This document shows, in pieces, positions 1-6,812 of a stretch of DNA of 12,627 nucleotides. How positions within the stretch are numbered: position 1 is the first letter of the stretch; the number at the start of each line of letters is the position of its first letter. This DNA comes from an uncultured Muribaculum sp. (GTDB lineage Bacteria > Bacteroidota > Bacteroidia > Bacteroidales > Muribaculaceae): assembly GCA_947573015.1 (NCBI GenBank), contig CANPDS010000037.1, forward strand, positions 1 to 12,627, read 5' to 3'. The notes beneath the pieces were generated by a model. That model saw only the letters and a program-made list of their open reading frames with translations. It made no database searches and was not told where the DNA came from. The position numbers were made by a program, and so were the translations under genes.

Positions 1-54
1 CCAACGACCCTCTGATTAACAGTCAGATGCTCTAACCGACTGAGCTATTGAAGC
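1..54 (-). tRNA. tRNA-Asn (anticodon GTT), 3' part cut by window edge
   Basis: Read on the minus strand from 54 down to 1, the sequence folds as a tRNA. The acceptor 5' strand is GCTTCAA, followed by TA, a D-arm with GCTC/GAGC, an anticodon stem TCTGA/TCAGA, a seven-base loop CTGTTAA with anticodon GTT, variable loop GGGTC and the first T-stem strand GTTGG. The T-loop, the second T-stem strand and the acceptor 3' strand lie beyond the window. The anticodon reads AAC/AAT, so the tRNA carries asparagine. A well-formed promoter lies about 37 bases upstream. Whether more tRNA genes follow in the same transcript cannot be seen. Confidence 0.95.
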
Positions 55-63
55 GGATGTTAT

Positions 64-86
64 GCAAATTGGCTCTCCAAATTTGC
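64..86. repeat. Imperfect inverted repeat in the tRNA-Asn leader
   Basis: GCAAATTGG, four bases, then CCAAATTTGC: a stem of nine base pairs with one bulged base. It lies between the predicted tRNA start site (about 85) and the tRNA 5' end at 54, so it would form in the short tRNA leader. It has no U-tract in either direction, so it is not an intrinsic terminator. It may be a processing signal or only a by-product of A/T-rich composition. Confidence 0.4.
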
Positions 87-90
87 GTTG

Positions 91-122
91 CAAAATTACG
101 CACTTTCTTTTATATCTCCAAA
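91..122 (-). promoter_or_regulatory. Promoter of tRNA-Asn (TTTG-N20-TAATTTTG)
   Basis: On the minus strand TTTG occupies 122-119 and TAATTTTG occupies 98-91, with a 20-base spacer. Both boxes match the Bacteroidetes primary sigma consensus (TTTG at -33, TAnnTTTG at -7) without mismatch. Transcription should start near 85 and give a leader of about 30 bases before the tRNA. Confidence 0.8.
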
Positions 123-345
123 TTTTTGAGGGGATAATCTTGTAAAATATTTTCTAAAAGTGAAAAAACTGGAAATGCTGTGGCAGAATAGGCATGTGTG
201 TGAACAAATATGTGGGGTTGAGTGTGTAGTATGTGTGTTGTAAAGGGTATAAAATCCGTATCAGAATTTGTGTGTGACTTTGTGACGTAGTACTGTGAAC
301 GCAAAATCTTAAAATTATGTAATACGGAAATATTTCTTTATTTAA
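123..345. other. Gene-free intergenic stretch with a GT-rich tract
   Basis: No credible gene lies between the tRNA promoter and the pckA promoter. The part from about 193 to 285 is strongly skewed to G and T on the plus strand, with many TGTG runs. The only open frame here, on the minus strand over 110-304, is His/Thr-rich and looks like an artefact of this skew. No convincing promoter or RNA fold was found in it. Confidence 0.5.
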
Positions 346-374
346 AACATGATGTTAATGAAAAAGTCATTAAC
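346..374. promoter_or_regulatory. Candidate operator overlapping the pckA promoter
   Basis: Two overlapping dyads are visible. AACAT-G-ATGTT occupies 346-356. GTTAATG (354-360) and CATTAAC (368-374) form a perfect 7-base inverted repeat with a 7-base spacer. The right arm covers the first four bases of the -7 element (371-378). A protein bound here would contact the region from about -10 to -30, which suits repression or close activation of pckA. The binding protein is unknown, and the operator role is inferred from position and symmetry alone. Confidence 0.45.
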
Positions 375-378
375 TTTG
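371..378 (+). promoter_or_regulatory. pckA promoter, -7 element TAACTTTG
   Basis: TAACTTTG matches TAnnTTTG exactly and is followed by C, as in the other promoters of this window. No TTTG is found at the expected -33 position, so the promoter may need an activator. The predicted start is near 384, which leaves a leader of about 115-120 bases before the pckA ATG at 503. Confidence 0.6.
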
Positions 379-392
379 CAGTGGATTTTATT

Positions 393-450
393 GGGACACG
401 TGTGCCCCGGCAATCTCCTTTGACACTGACGGTGAATGACTCACCACAGT
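393..450 (+). promoter_or_regulatory. Two hairpins in the pckA mRNA leader
   Basis: The predicted leader holds two dyads. The first, 393-407, is built around ACACGTGT, with flanking GGG and CCC and one bulge. The second, 425-450, pairs ACTG with CAGT, then GGTGA with TCACC around a five-base loop. No U-tract follows either, so they are not terminators. They could affect mRNA stability or translation, or the first could be a protein-binding palindrome. No known riboswitch class was recognised. Confidence 0.35.
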
Positions 451-502
451 TGCAATATACAAGATTAAATCATTATAACCCATATAATAAAGTCTATACA
501 AA

Positions 503-2107
503 ATGAGCAAGATCGATTTAGCCCAGTATGGCATCAAGGATGTCAAAGAGGTAATTTACAACCCCAGCTATGACGAGCTCTTCAAGGCAGAAACCTGCCC
601 CTCACTCGAAGGTTTTGAAAAAGGCGTCGTAACAGAGCTTGGTGCTGTTAACGTTATGACCGGCGTTTACACCGGCCGCTCGCCTAAGGATAAATTCATC
701 GTCCTCGACGATAACTCTCGTGATAATGTATGGTGGACAACCGAAGAATATCCCAACGATAACAAACCTGTTACCGAAAAGACATGGGAAGCCGTTAAGG
801 AGATCGCTATCAAAGAGCTCTCTGGCAAAAAACTCTATGTTGTCGACCGTTTCTGCGGTGCTAACAAGGATACCCGCATGGCCGTTCGCTTCATCGTGGA
901 AGTAGCATGGCAGGCTCACTTCGTGACCAACATGTTCATCGCTCCCACCGAAGAGGAACTCAAGGACTTCACTCCTGACTTCGTTGTTTACAACGCTTCT
1001 AAGGCAAAGGTAGAGAACTACAAGGAGCTCGGTCTTAACTCTGAGACTGCTGTTGTATTCAACACTACCTCACGCGAACAGGTTATCATCAACACATGGT
1101 ACGGTGGTGAGATGAAGAAAGGTATGTTCTCTATGATGAACTATTACCTTCCCCAGAAGGGCATCGCTTCAATGCACTGCTCTGCCAATACTGATAAGGA
1201 AGGCAAGAACACCGCAATCTTCTTCGGTCTTTCAGGTACAGGCAAGACTACCCTCTCAACCGATCCCAAGCGTCTTCTTATCGGTGACGACGAGCACGGA
1301 TGGGATGACAATGGCGTGTTCAACTTCGAAGGCGGTTGCTATGCCAAGGTTATCAACCTCGACAAGGAGAGCGAGCCCGATATCTACAACGCTATCACAC
1401 GTGACGCTCTTCTCGAGAACGTTACCGTTGATGCAGAAGGCAAGATTGACTTCAAGGATAAGAGCGTTACAGAAAATACTCGTGTAAGCTATCCTATCAA
1501 CCACATCAAGAGCATCGTTGAGCCTATCAGCGCTGGTCCTGCTGCCAAGAATGTTATCTTCCTTTCAGCTGATGCATTCGGTGTGCTTCCTCCCGTTTCT
1601 ATCCTTACCCCCGAGCAGACCAAGTATTACTTCCTCTCCGGCTTCACCGCCAAGCTCGCCGGTACAGAACGTGGCATCACCGAGCCTACTCCTACCTTCT
1701 CTGCTTGCTTCGGCCAGGCATTCCTCGAACTGCATCCTACCAAGTATGCTGAGGAACTCGTGAAGAAGATGGAGAAGAGCGGTGCCAAGGCTTACCTCGT
1801 AAATACAGGTTGGAACGGCACAGGCAAGCGTATCTCTATCCGCGACACCCGTGGTATCATCGACGCTATCCTCGACGGCGCTATCCTTTCTGCTCCTACC
1901 AAGAAGCTCCCCATCTTCGACTTCGAGATTCCTACCGAGCTCCCAGGAGTTGATCCTAACATCCTCGATCCCCGCGACACATATACCAATGCTGCCGATT
2001 GGGAAGTTAAGGCCAAGGATCTTGCCGCACGCTTCATCAAGAACTTCAAGAAGTATGAGAACAACGCTGCTGGCAAGGCTCTCGTAGCTGCTGGTCCTCA
2101 GCTCTAA
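503..2107 (+). CDS. pckA: Phosphoenolpyruvate carboxykinase (ATP)
   Basis: This cytoplasmic enzyme interconverts oxaloacetate + ATP and phosphoenolpyruvate + CO2 + ADP. In gut Bacteroidetes it is often thought to run toward oxaloacetate during fermentation to succinate. At 534 residues it has the usual length of the ATP-dependent family. Visible active-site parts are Arg59 in TGRSPKDKF, Tyr200 and Lys206 in the YGGEMKKGMFS stretch, His225 in MHCSAN, the P-loop GLSGTGKTT (242-250, Lys248/Thr249), the metal-binding Asp262-Asp263 in GDDEHGW, and Arg327. These correspond to the known residues of the E. coli enzyme, with a shift of 6-7. The ATG at 503 follows an A-rich stretch with no Shine-Dalgarno site, as is normal for this phylum. 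Codon choice is strongly biased to C-ending codons (aac, ttc, ctc, atc), unlike the neighbours, which suggests very high expression. It is a single-gene transcript: own promoter, strong terminator. Confidence 0.98.
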   Translation: MSKIDLAQYGIKDVKEVIYNPSYDELFKAETCPSLEGFEKGVVTELGAVNVMTGVYTGRSPKDKFIVLDDNSRDNVWWTTEEYPNDNKPVTEKTWEAVKEIAIKELSGKKLYVVDRFCGANKDTRMAVRFIVEVAWQAHFVTNMFIAPTEEELKDFTPDFVVYNASKAKVENYKELGLNSETAVVFNTTSREQVIINTWYGGEMKKGMFSMMNYYLPQKGIASMHCSANTDKEGKNTAIFFGLSGTGKTTLSTDPKRLLIGDDEHGWDDNGVFNFEGGCYAKVINLDKESEPDIYNAITRDALLENVTVDAEGKIDFKDKSVTENTRVSYPINHIKSIVEPISAGPAAKNVIFLSADAFGVLPPVSILTPEQTKYYFLSGFTAKLAGTERGITEPTPTFSACFGQAFLELHPTKYAEELVKKMEKSGAKAYLVNTGWNGTGKRISIRDTRGIIDAILDGAILSAPTKKLPIFDFEIPTELPGVDPNILDPRDTYTNAADWEVKAKDLAARFIKNFKKYENNAAGKALVAAGPQL

Positions 2108-2149
2108 TAAGGCTAATATACCGGTCGATACATCGTCCGGAAACGATTT

Positions 2150-2186
2150 GGCAGGTGTCCATTGCCGGGCGCCTGCCATTTTTTTA
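2150..2186 (+). terminator. Intrinsic terminator of pckA
   Basis: An 11-base-pair stem (2150-2160 with 2167-2177, two G-T wobbles) closes a six-base loop ATTGCC and is followed by a T-rich run at 2179-2185. It starts 43 bases after the pckA stop codon. Its position rules out the long upstream start (ATG at 2155) for the next gene. Confidence 0.85.
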
Positions 2187-2219
2187 TTCCGTCTCGAAGT
2201 GTTTTACGCATTTTCTATG

Positions 2220-2227
2220 TAAATTTG
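2220..2227 (+). promoter_or_regulatory. Promoter of the Ig-like lipoprotein gene, -7 element TAAATTTG
   Basis: TAAATTTG matches TAnnTTTG exactly. No clear -33 TTTG is seen. Transcription would start near 2233, just before the ATG at 2239 and about 30 bases before the preferred ATG at 2263. The following DUF3822 and rsmD genes may share this transcript, since no terminator separates them. Confidence 0.55.
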
Positions 2228-2262
2228 TACTCTTGCACATGACACAGAAAGAAACAACATAT

Positions 2263-4356
2263 ATGCGTGGCCTGCTGGGGGTGATTCTCATCTTCATTCT
2301 TGCAGCATGCGCCTCGATCGGGCGTCCTTCCGGTGGCGATTACGATTACGAGCCTCCGGTATTTGTGAAAAGTTCACCGGCTGTAGGTGGACGCAATGTG
2401 TCGAATAACCGCATAACCATCGATTTCAACGAGAATGTGCAGGTCGAGGACGTGATGACAAAAGTTGTTGTGTCGCCAGCTCAGAAAAATATTCCGTCGA
2501 TTACAGCCAATGGTCGTCGGGTTACGGTTGACATCCGCGACACACTTCTGCCGAATACCACATATACGATTGACTTTTCCGATGCAATCCGCGATTTGAA
2601 TGAAGGGAATGTGCTCGACGGTTTTGCTGTAGATTTTTCTACCGGCGACAGCATTGATTCGTTGCGTATTTCCGGAATGGTGTTTGAGGCCCGCACTCTT
2701 GAGCCGGCTCAAGGCATGCTCGTGGGTGTCTACAGCAATATGGCTGATACCGCTATAAGCACACTCCCTATGGAGCGTATCGCGCGTACCAATCAGCTCG
2801 GACAGTTTACTATAAGAGGATTGAAGCCAGGTCAATACCGGATTTTTGCATTGAATGATATAAATCGCGACTATCATTGGGACCGTACTGAGGATGTGGC
2901 ATTCTACGATACGATCATCACTCCTTGGGCCGAGGTTCTGACGGTTACTGACACGATCTCCACTGAAGCTGGCGCCGACTCGTTGATCACCCGTCAAGAG
3001 CGAAATTATTTTCCCAATGATATACTTCTTACCTGGTTTAATGAGGGATACCAGTCGCAATATCTGAAGGATTACAAGCGTCCAGAACGGCGCAAAATTA
3101 CTATAGATTTTGCAGCACATTCCGATACACTTCCGGAGATTACCTTGCTTAATGGACCGCTTGCCGGGACAACTGCCGACCGGTGGACTCTACTCAATAC
3201 CGTTGCCACACTTGATACCCTGGAATATTTCATAACTGACAGCACGGTATATTCGCAGGATACTATGTTGCTGGCGGTGCGCTATCTGCGCACCGATACA
3301 GCCTCTAAGCTGGTATGGGGCACCGATACTCTGCGTTTCAACTATAAGGAGCCGAAGAAGAGCAAGGGGCAGTTGAAAAAAGAGGCGAAAGAACGCGAAC
3401 GTAAGATCGAGCGCATCCTTCTTGAGCGTCAGGAGGCAGGCGACACATCTACAGTCATACTCCCATCCGATACGTTGGAGATCACATTCCTGCAATTTTC
3501 GTCAAAAACAAGTGGAAGTCAGGAATTGGCGCGCCCGATATGGTTTACGGTTGACCAACCGTTAACTTTCGATACGATTCCTGAAGAGGTGGTGACATTC
3601 GCCGTGAAACGCGACACTCTGTGGGATACTATTACGGCACCGCGGATATATCGCCCTGACCCACTCAATCTTTTGAGTTTTAAGGCTGACTATAAATGGC
3701 AGCCCGCTACACAATACAAACTTACTATTGATTCTGCTGCTCTCCATAGTGTATATGGGTTGTGGAACGCACCATACTCCGCCGAGTTTACAACAAAATC
3801 TCTGGAGGATTATTCGGCGCTATTCGTCAATGTGGCCGGTCTGTCCGATTCCGCCTATGTCGAGGTGCTTGGGCGTGACGACAATCCGGTTGCCACTGCA
3901 TTGGTCGAAAATGGAGTGGCCGAGTTCAATTATCTGACCCCGGGCGAGTACTATATGCGTCTGTTTATTGACCGCAATGCCAACGGCGAATATGATACCG
4001 GCAATCTGCTTGAGCATATTCAGCCCGAAGAAGTGTATTATTATCCCAAGAAGCTTGTCCTTAAGAAAAACTGGGATGTCGAGCAGACATGGGACATATA
4101 TGATACTCTAATCGATCAGCAGAAGCCACAGGATATAAAGAAAAATAAGCCAAAGGATAATAAGAAGCGTCGCCGCCGTCCCGACGGATCATATATCGAT
4201 GATGACACCAATGAATATGACGACGAGGATGAATATGATGATGGCTACGGACAGGACAATTTCTTTGGACCGGGCAATAGCAATGGTGTGCGCAATATCG
4301 GTAATGGCCGCAATAATTTCGGCAATGGTGGATTTACCCGTAATAACCGTTATTGA
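2263..4356 (+). CDS. Ig-like domain (Big_5) lipoprotein with disordered tail
   Basis: This is a predicted lipoprotein of 697 residues, from a family common in Bacteroidetes and without an established function. The ATG at 2263 gives a classic lipoprotein signal (MRGLLGVILIFILAAC, lipidated Cys16). The ATGs at 2155 (inside the pckA terminator) and 2239 (almost at the predicted transcript start) would bury it. Residues 31-127 fit an SbsA-type bacterial Ig-like domain (Big_5), opening with the PPVFVKSSP stretch. A second beta-rich module, about 135-215, includes GLKPGQYRIFALND. Residues about 355-396 are Lys/Glu-rich and probably helical. Late in the protein, YYMRLFIDRNANGEYD precedes a conserved-looking NWDVEQTWD stretch. 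DINRDYHWD (199-207) and DRNANGEYD (570-578) resemble Asp/Asn calcium loops, an inference. The tail is basic (626-640), then acidic (646-661), then Asn/Gly-rich to the end. It probably sits on the outer membrane. Confidence 0.85.
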   Translation: MRGLLGVILIFILAACASIGRPSGGDYDYEPPVFVKSSPAVGGRNVSNNRITIDFNENVQVEDVMTKVVVSPAQKNIPSITANGRRVTVDIRDTLLPNTTYTIDFSDAIRDLNEGNVLDGFAVDFSTGDSIDSLRISGMVFEARTLEPAQGMLVGVYSNMADTAISTLPMERIARTNQLGQFTIRGLKPGQYRIFALNDINRDYHWDRTEDVAFYDTIITPWAEVLTVTDTISTEAGADSLITRQERNYFPNDILLTWFNEGYQSQYLKDYKRPERRKITIDFAAHSDTLPEITLLNGPLAGTTADRWTLLNTVATLDTLEYFITDSTVYSQDTMLLAVRYLRTDTASKLVWGTDTLRFNYKEPKKSKGQLKKEAKERERKIERILLERQEAGDTSTVILPSDTLEITFLQFSSKTSGSQELARPIWFTVDQPLTFDTIPEEVVTFAVKRDTLWDTITAPRIYRPDPLNLLSFKADYKWQPATQYKLTIDSAALHSVYGLWNAPYSAEFTTKSLEDYSALFVNVAGLSDSAYVEVLGRDDNPVATALVENGVAEFNYLTPGEYYMRLFIDRNANGEYDTGNLLEHIQPEEVYYYPKKLVLKKNWDVEQTWDIYDTLIDQQKPQDIKKNKPKDNKKRRRRPDGSYIDDDTNEYDDEDEYDDGYGQDNFFGPGNSNGVRNIGNGRNNFGNGGFTRNNRY

Positions 4357-4379
4357 CCCCGTAATGTGTTTGAATTGAT

Positions 4380-5294
4380 ATGGGCCATTGTGTTATCGAT
4401 CGACAGCTTATTGTTGCGCCTGAGCGGTGCCATCTTATCCTTGAGGTTAGCAAGGATTGTCTGGGTGTTGCCGTGATTGATCCTGTGATGGTGGATAATA
4501 TAGTATGGCGTCAGTTTCCGTTGGCTACTGGGGTGCCTGATGATATGCTCATGTTGTCTCCTGCCGACATGCTTGTTAAAAGCCTTGAGGAAATTGTGTA
4601 TGACAATCCTATTCTTCTCTCCGGATTTGAGCGTGTAAGTGTCATTATGCACACCTCGCGTTTTGCATTGCTACCGGCGGCTACTGCACAGATGGATGCG
4701 GAAAGTCGTGCACTGTTGGCTGAGGCATCTCTTGATATCTGCAATGAATCATCGGTTGTAATAGAGTCGGACAATGACACTAAGACGCAAGCTCCGGTAT
4801 TTGTAATGGCTACAGATGCTGTTGTTGTAGATTTTTTGCGTCGCACGTTCTATAATCCCGATTTTCATCATGCTCTTGATGTAGAGGGACGCTACTTTCA
4901 GCAGACCGATCCGCTGGGCGTCGATGGTAAGATGTTCGCTAATTTCCGTAATGGAGCCGTTGATCTGATTGCGTTTGACAGTGTCGGGTTATCGTTTGCC
5001 AATACGTTTGCCTATACCAGTTCTGTTGATGCTGTTTACTTTATCATGGCTGTACGCGCAAATCTCGGGCTTGATGCGTCAGGCGAACTGCTCCTTTCCG
5101 GCGATCCCTCCTCCCGTGAGGCGGTAACGCCTCTCTTACGGAAATATCTGGCCTATGTCATGCCGCTTCCTGCCCGGATGGCAAATGCTGTGGGCGATTT
5201 GCCATTTGTTGTAGGCGCATTTACTTCTGTTTTTTGCGGCAATATAGATAAAAACTCCACTATACCACCACAGACACCAATACAATGCGAATAA
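4380..5294 (+). CDS. DUF3822 family protein
   Basis: This protein of 304 residues resembles the Bacteroidetes DUF3822 family, whose genes typically lie directly before rsmD, as here. It has no signal peptide or membrane segment and is probably cytoplasmic. The C-terminal part (about 195-270: a FANTFAYTSSVDAVYFIMA stretch, then a LLLSGDPSSR stretch) resembles the second lobe of actin-like/PilM-type ATPase folds. This fold assignment is an inference from pattern, and no clear nucleotide-binding signature is seen. The ATG at 4380 is the first in frame after a stop at 4371-4373 and lies 23 bases after the preceding gene. Its last ten bases overlap the start of rsmD, so the two are probably translationally coupled. 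The biochemical role is unknown. Confidence 0.8.
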   Translation: MGHCVIDRQLIVAPERCHLILEVSKDCLGVAVIDPVMVDNIVWRQFPLATGVPDDMLMLSPADMLVKSLEEIVYDNPILLSGFERVSVIMHTSRFALLPAATAQMDAESRALLAEASLDICNESSVVIESDNDTKTQAPVFVMATDAVVVDFLRRTFYNPDFHHALDVEGRYFQQTDPLGVDGKMFANFRNGAVDLIAFDSVGLSFANTFAYTSSVDAVYFIMAVRANLGLDASGELLLSGDPSSREAVTPLLRKYLAYVMPLPARMANAVGDLPFVVGAFTSVFCGNIDKNSTIPPQTPIQCE

Positions 5295-5866
5295 TAAGAG
5301 GAAAATTTGGACGCCGCCGCTTTAGCGTGCCAACAAACATATCGGCTCGTCCTACTACAGATTTTGCGCGTGAGAATATTTTCAATGTCCTTGAAAATAT
5401 AATTGATATCGAGGGTGCTACCGCTCTTGATCTTTTTGCCGGTACGGGTGCGGTCAGCTTTGAATTCCTTTCGCGTGAGTGCAGTCATGTGACTGCCGTC
5501 GAGAAAGCCTCTACACAATGGCGTTTCATATCGCAGGTTGCAAAGGAATTGGATGTCGATAATTTTACCCTTATACGTGGTGATGTGTTCAGATATATCG
5601 CTTCTTGTCGCACTGCTTATGATATCATTTTTGCAGATCCTCCCTATGATCTTCCACGTTTTGGCGAAATCCCGGGATTAATTCTCGGATCGGGCATGCT
5701 TCATGAGGGTACTGTGGTAGTCATAGAGCACTCACGTAATTTCGATTTCTCCGGACTGCCGCATTTCCTGGAGCATAGGGCATATGGGTCTGTCAATTTT
5801 TCGATCTTCCGCATTCAATCTTCGGAGAAAGATGAGACTCCCGATGAGACTCCCGGTGCGGAATAA
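5285..5866 (+). CDS. rsmD: 16S rRNA (guanine(966)-N2)-methyltransferase RsmD
   Basis: RsmD methylates N2 of G966 in 16S rRNA, using S-adenosylmethionine, during assembly of the 30S subunit. The 193-residue protein has all the family landmarks: N-terminal MRIIRGKFGRRR, RPTTDFARENIFN (22-34), SAM-binding LDLFAGTG (48-55), the acidic end of beta-2 in VEK (72-74), and the N6/N2-amine methylase signature DPPY (118-121). The ATG at 5285 is fixed by the N-terminal motif and overlaps the stop of the DUF3822 gene. The C-terminus carries an extra KDETPDETPGAE tail, produced by a 12-base tandem duplication. Confidence 0.96.
   Translation: MRIIRGKFGRRRFSVPTNISARPTTDFARENIFNVLENIIDIEGATALDLFAGTGAVSFEFLSRECSHVTAVEKASTQWRFISQVAKELDVDNFTLIRGDVFRYIASCRTAYDIIFADPPYDLPRFGEIPGLILGSGMLHEGTVVVIEHSRNFDFSGLPHFLEHRAYGSVNFSIFRIQSSEKDETPDETPGAE
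5831..5854 (+). repeat. 12-base tandem duplication at the 3' end of rsmD
   Basis: GATGAGACTCCC occurs twice without a gap (5831-5842 and 5843-5854), in frame, and adds a second Asp-Glu-Thr-Pro unit just before the stop. It is a likely slippage product in a region outside the methyltransferase fold. Confidence 0.9.
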
Positions 5867-5919
5867 TCTGCAGCTCCATCTATTTTAGTTGAAATTACAT
5901 CAGTTCAATATCTTTGAAT

Positions 5920-6783
5920 ATGAAAAAAATCTCTCTTCTCCTGCTTCTTATAGTAGCTGTATCGGTAAATATGTTTGCCGGAGAGCTCACTCGCCATCAA
6001 TTTGCATATGGCGATACTATACGTACTTATGCCATGTATATACCGGATTCTGCTACAGTCGGTATGCCTCTTATCGTATATACTCATGGCTATGGATCAA
6101 AGCCGGCCAACCGGGTTCGTGCTGATCTCAATGAAGCTTCGGAAAATTATGGTTATGCTATCTGTTACCCTGATGGTTCTCCCGATAGTCGTGGTAAGGA
6201 TGGATGGAATGTCGGCTATCCATCGCAGTCAGGAATGACCATTGATGAAGCTGATTTCTTTGGCAAACTATTGGATGAAGTGTGTGTGAAATTCGCTCTC
6301 AGCCGGAATGATGTGTTTCTTACCGGCATGTCGAACGGTGGCGACCTATGCTATCAGCTTGCTTATACCCATCCTGAGCTTTTCAAGGCGTATGCATCTG
6401 TGGCCGGACTCACTTTCGAGAATGTCTACATGGCCCATAGCCTGACTGCCCCCATACCATTTATGGAGATTCATGGCACTGCCGACAAGACTTCCATGTG
6501 GTTTGGCGATCATGCCAGCAGCGGAGGGTGGGGCGCATACATACCTGTGCCATTGGCTGTGTCGGCCATTGCGGCAAACAATAGGTGCACTACTATGGCT
6601 ACGGACACCGTACCATCAAATCCAGGCTCGGAGCGCATTGTTATCCGCACGGTATATTCCGGCTCACCTACCGGTACGGAAGTCATACTATATTGTATAG
6701 AGGGCGGTGCTCATCGTTGGGGCAATGCCGATCTGCCCACCGGCGATATCATCTGCCGCTTTTTCAACCGCTATCGCAAGTAG
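5920..6783 (+). CDS. Secreted alpha/beta-hydrolase esterase (PHB depolymerase/LpqC-like)
   Basis: This is a predicted exported esterase of 287 residues, resembling the polyhydroxybutyrate-depolymerase/feruloyl-esterase-like group (COG3509). The ATG at 5920 gives an ideal signal peptide (MKK followed by a Leu-rich core, probable cleavage after Ala20). A TTG two codons upstream is an unlikely start. An oxyanion-hole region HGYGS lies at 56-60. The catalytic triad is readable as Ser138 in GMSNGG (136-141), Asp189 in HGTADKT and His265 in GGAHRWG. Other typical elements are the YPDGSPDS stretch at 83-90 and a Trp/Gly-rich segment after the acid. The natural substrate cannot be told; acyl or feruloyl groups on plant polysaccharides are a reasonable guess for a gut bacterium. 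It lies 53 bases after rsmD and may be co-transcribed or have its own promoter. Confidence 0.88.
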   Translation: MKKISLLLLLIVAVSVNMFAGELTRHQFAYGDTIRTYAMYIPDSATVGMPLIVYTHGYGSKPANRVRADLNEASENYGYAICYPDGSPDSRGKDGWNVGYPSQSGMTIDEADFFGKLLDEVCVKFALSRNDVFLTGMSNGGDLCYQLAYTHPELFKAYASVAGLTFENVYMAHSLTAPIPFMEIHGTADKTSMWFGDHASSGGWGAYIPVPLAVSAIAANNRCTTMATDTVPSNPGSERIVIRTVYSGSPTGTEVILYCIEGGAHRWGNADLPTGDIICRFFNRYRK

Positions 6784-6812
6784 ATCCACCGGCTTTCGTG
6801 TCTCGTGAATTA

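Noticed and set aside
110..304. Minus-strand open frame of 64 codons
   Set aside because: Its His/Thr composition follows from the GT-rich tract; no promoter and no family resemblance.
1565..2179. Minus-strand open frame of 204 codons opposite pckA
   Set aside because: It lies opposite the strongly codon-biased pckA, and its start falls in the pckA terminator; a typical shadow frame.
2155..2262. Longer starts (ATG at 2155 or 2239) for the Ig-like lipoprotein
   Set aside because: The first lies in the pckA terminator and before the promoter; the second is almost at the transcript start. Both would push the lipoprotein signal away from the N-terminus.
2374..3120. Minus-strand open frame of 248 codons opposite the Ig-like lipoprotein
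   Set aside because: The plus strand encodes a coherent lipoprotein with recognised domain; the antisense translation shows no domain pattern.
5909..5916. TATCTTTG just before the esterase gene as a promoter
   Set aside because: It matches the -7 consensus, but transcription would start on or after the ATG at 5920, which the signal peptide supports as the true start; probably chance.
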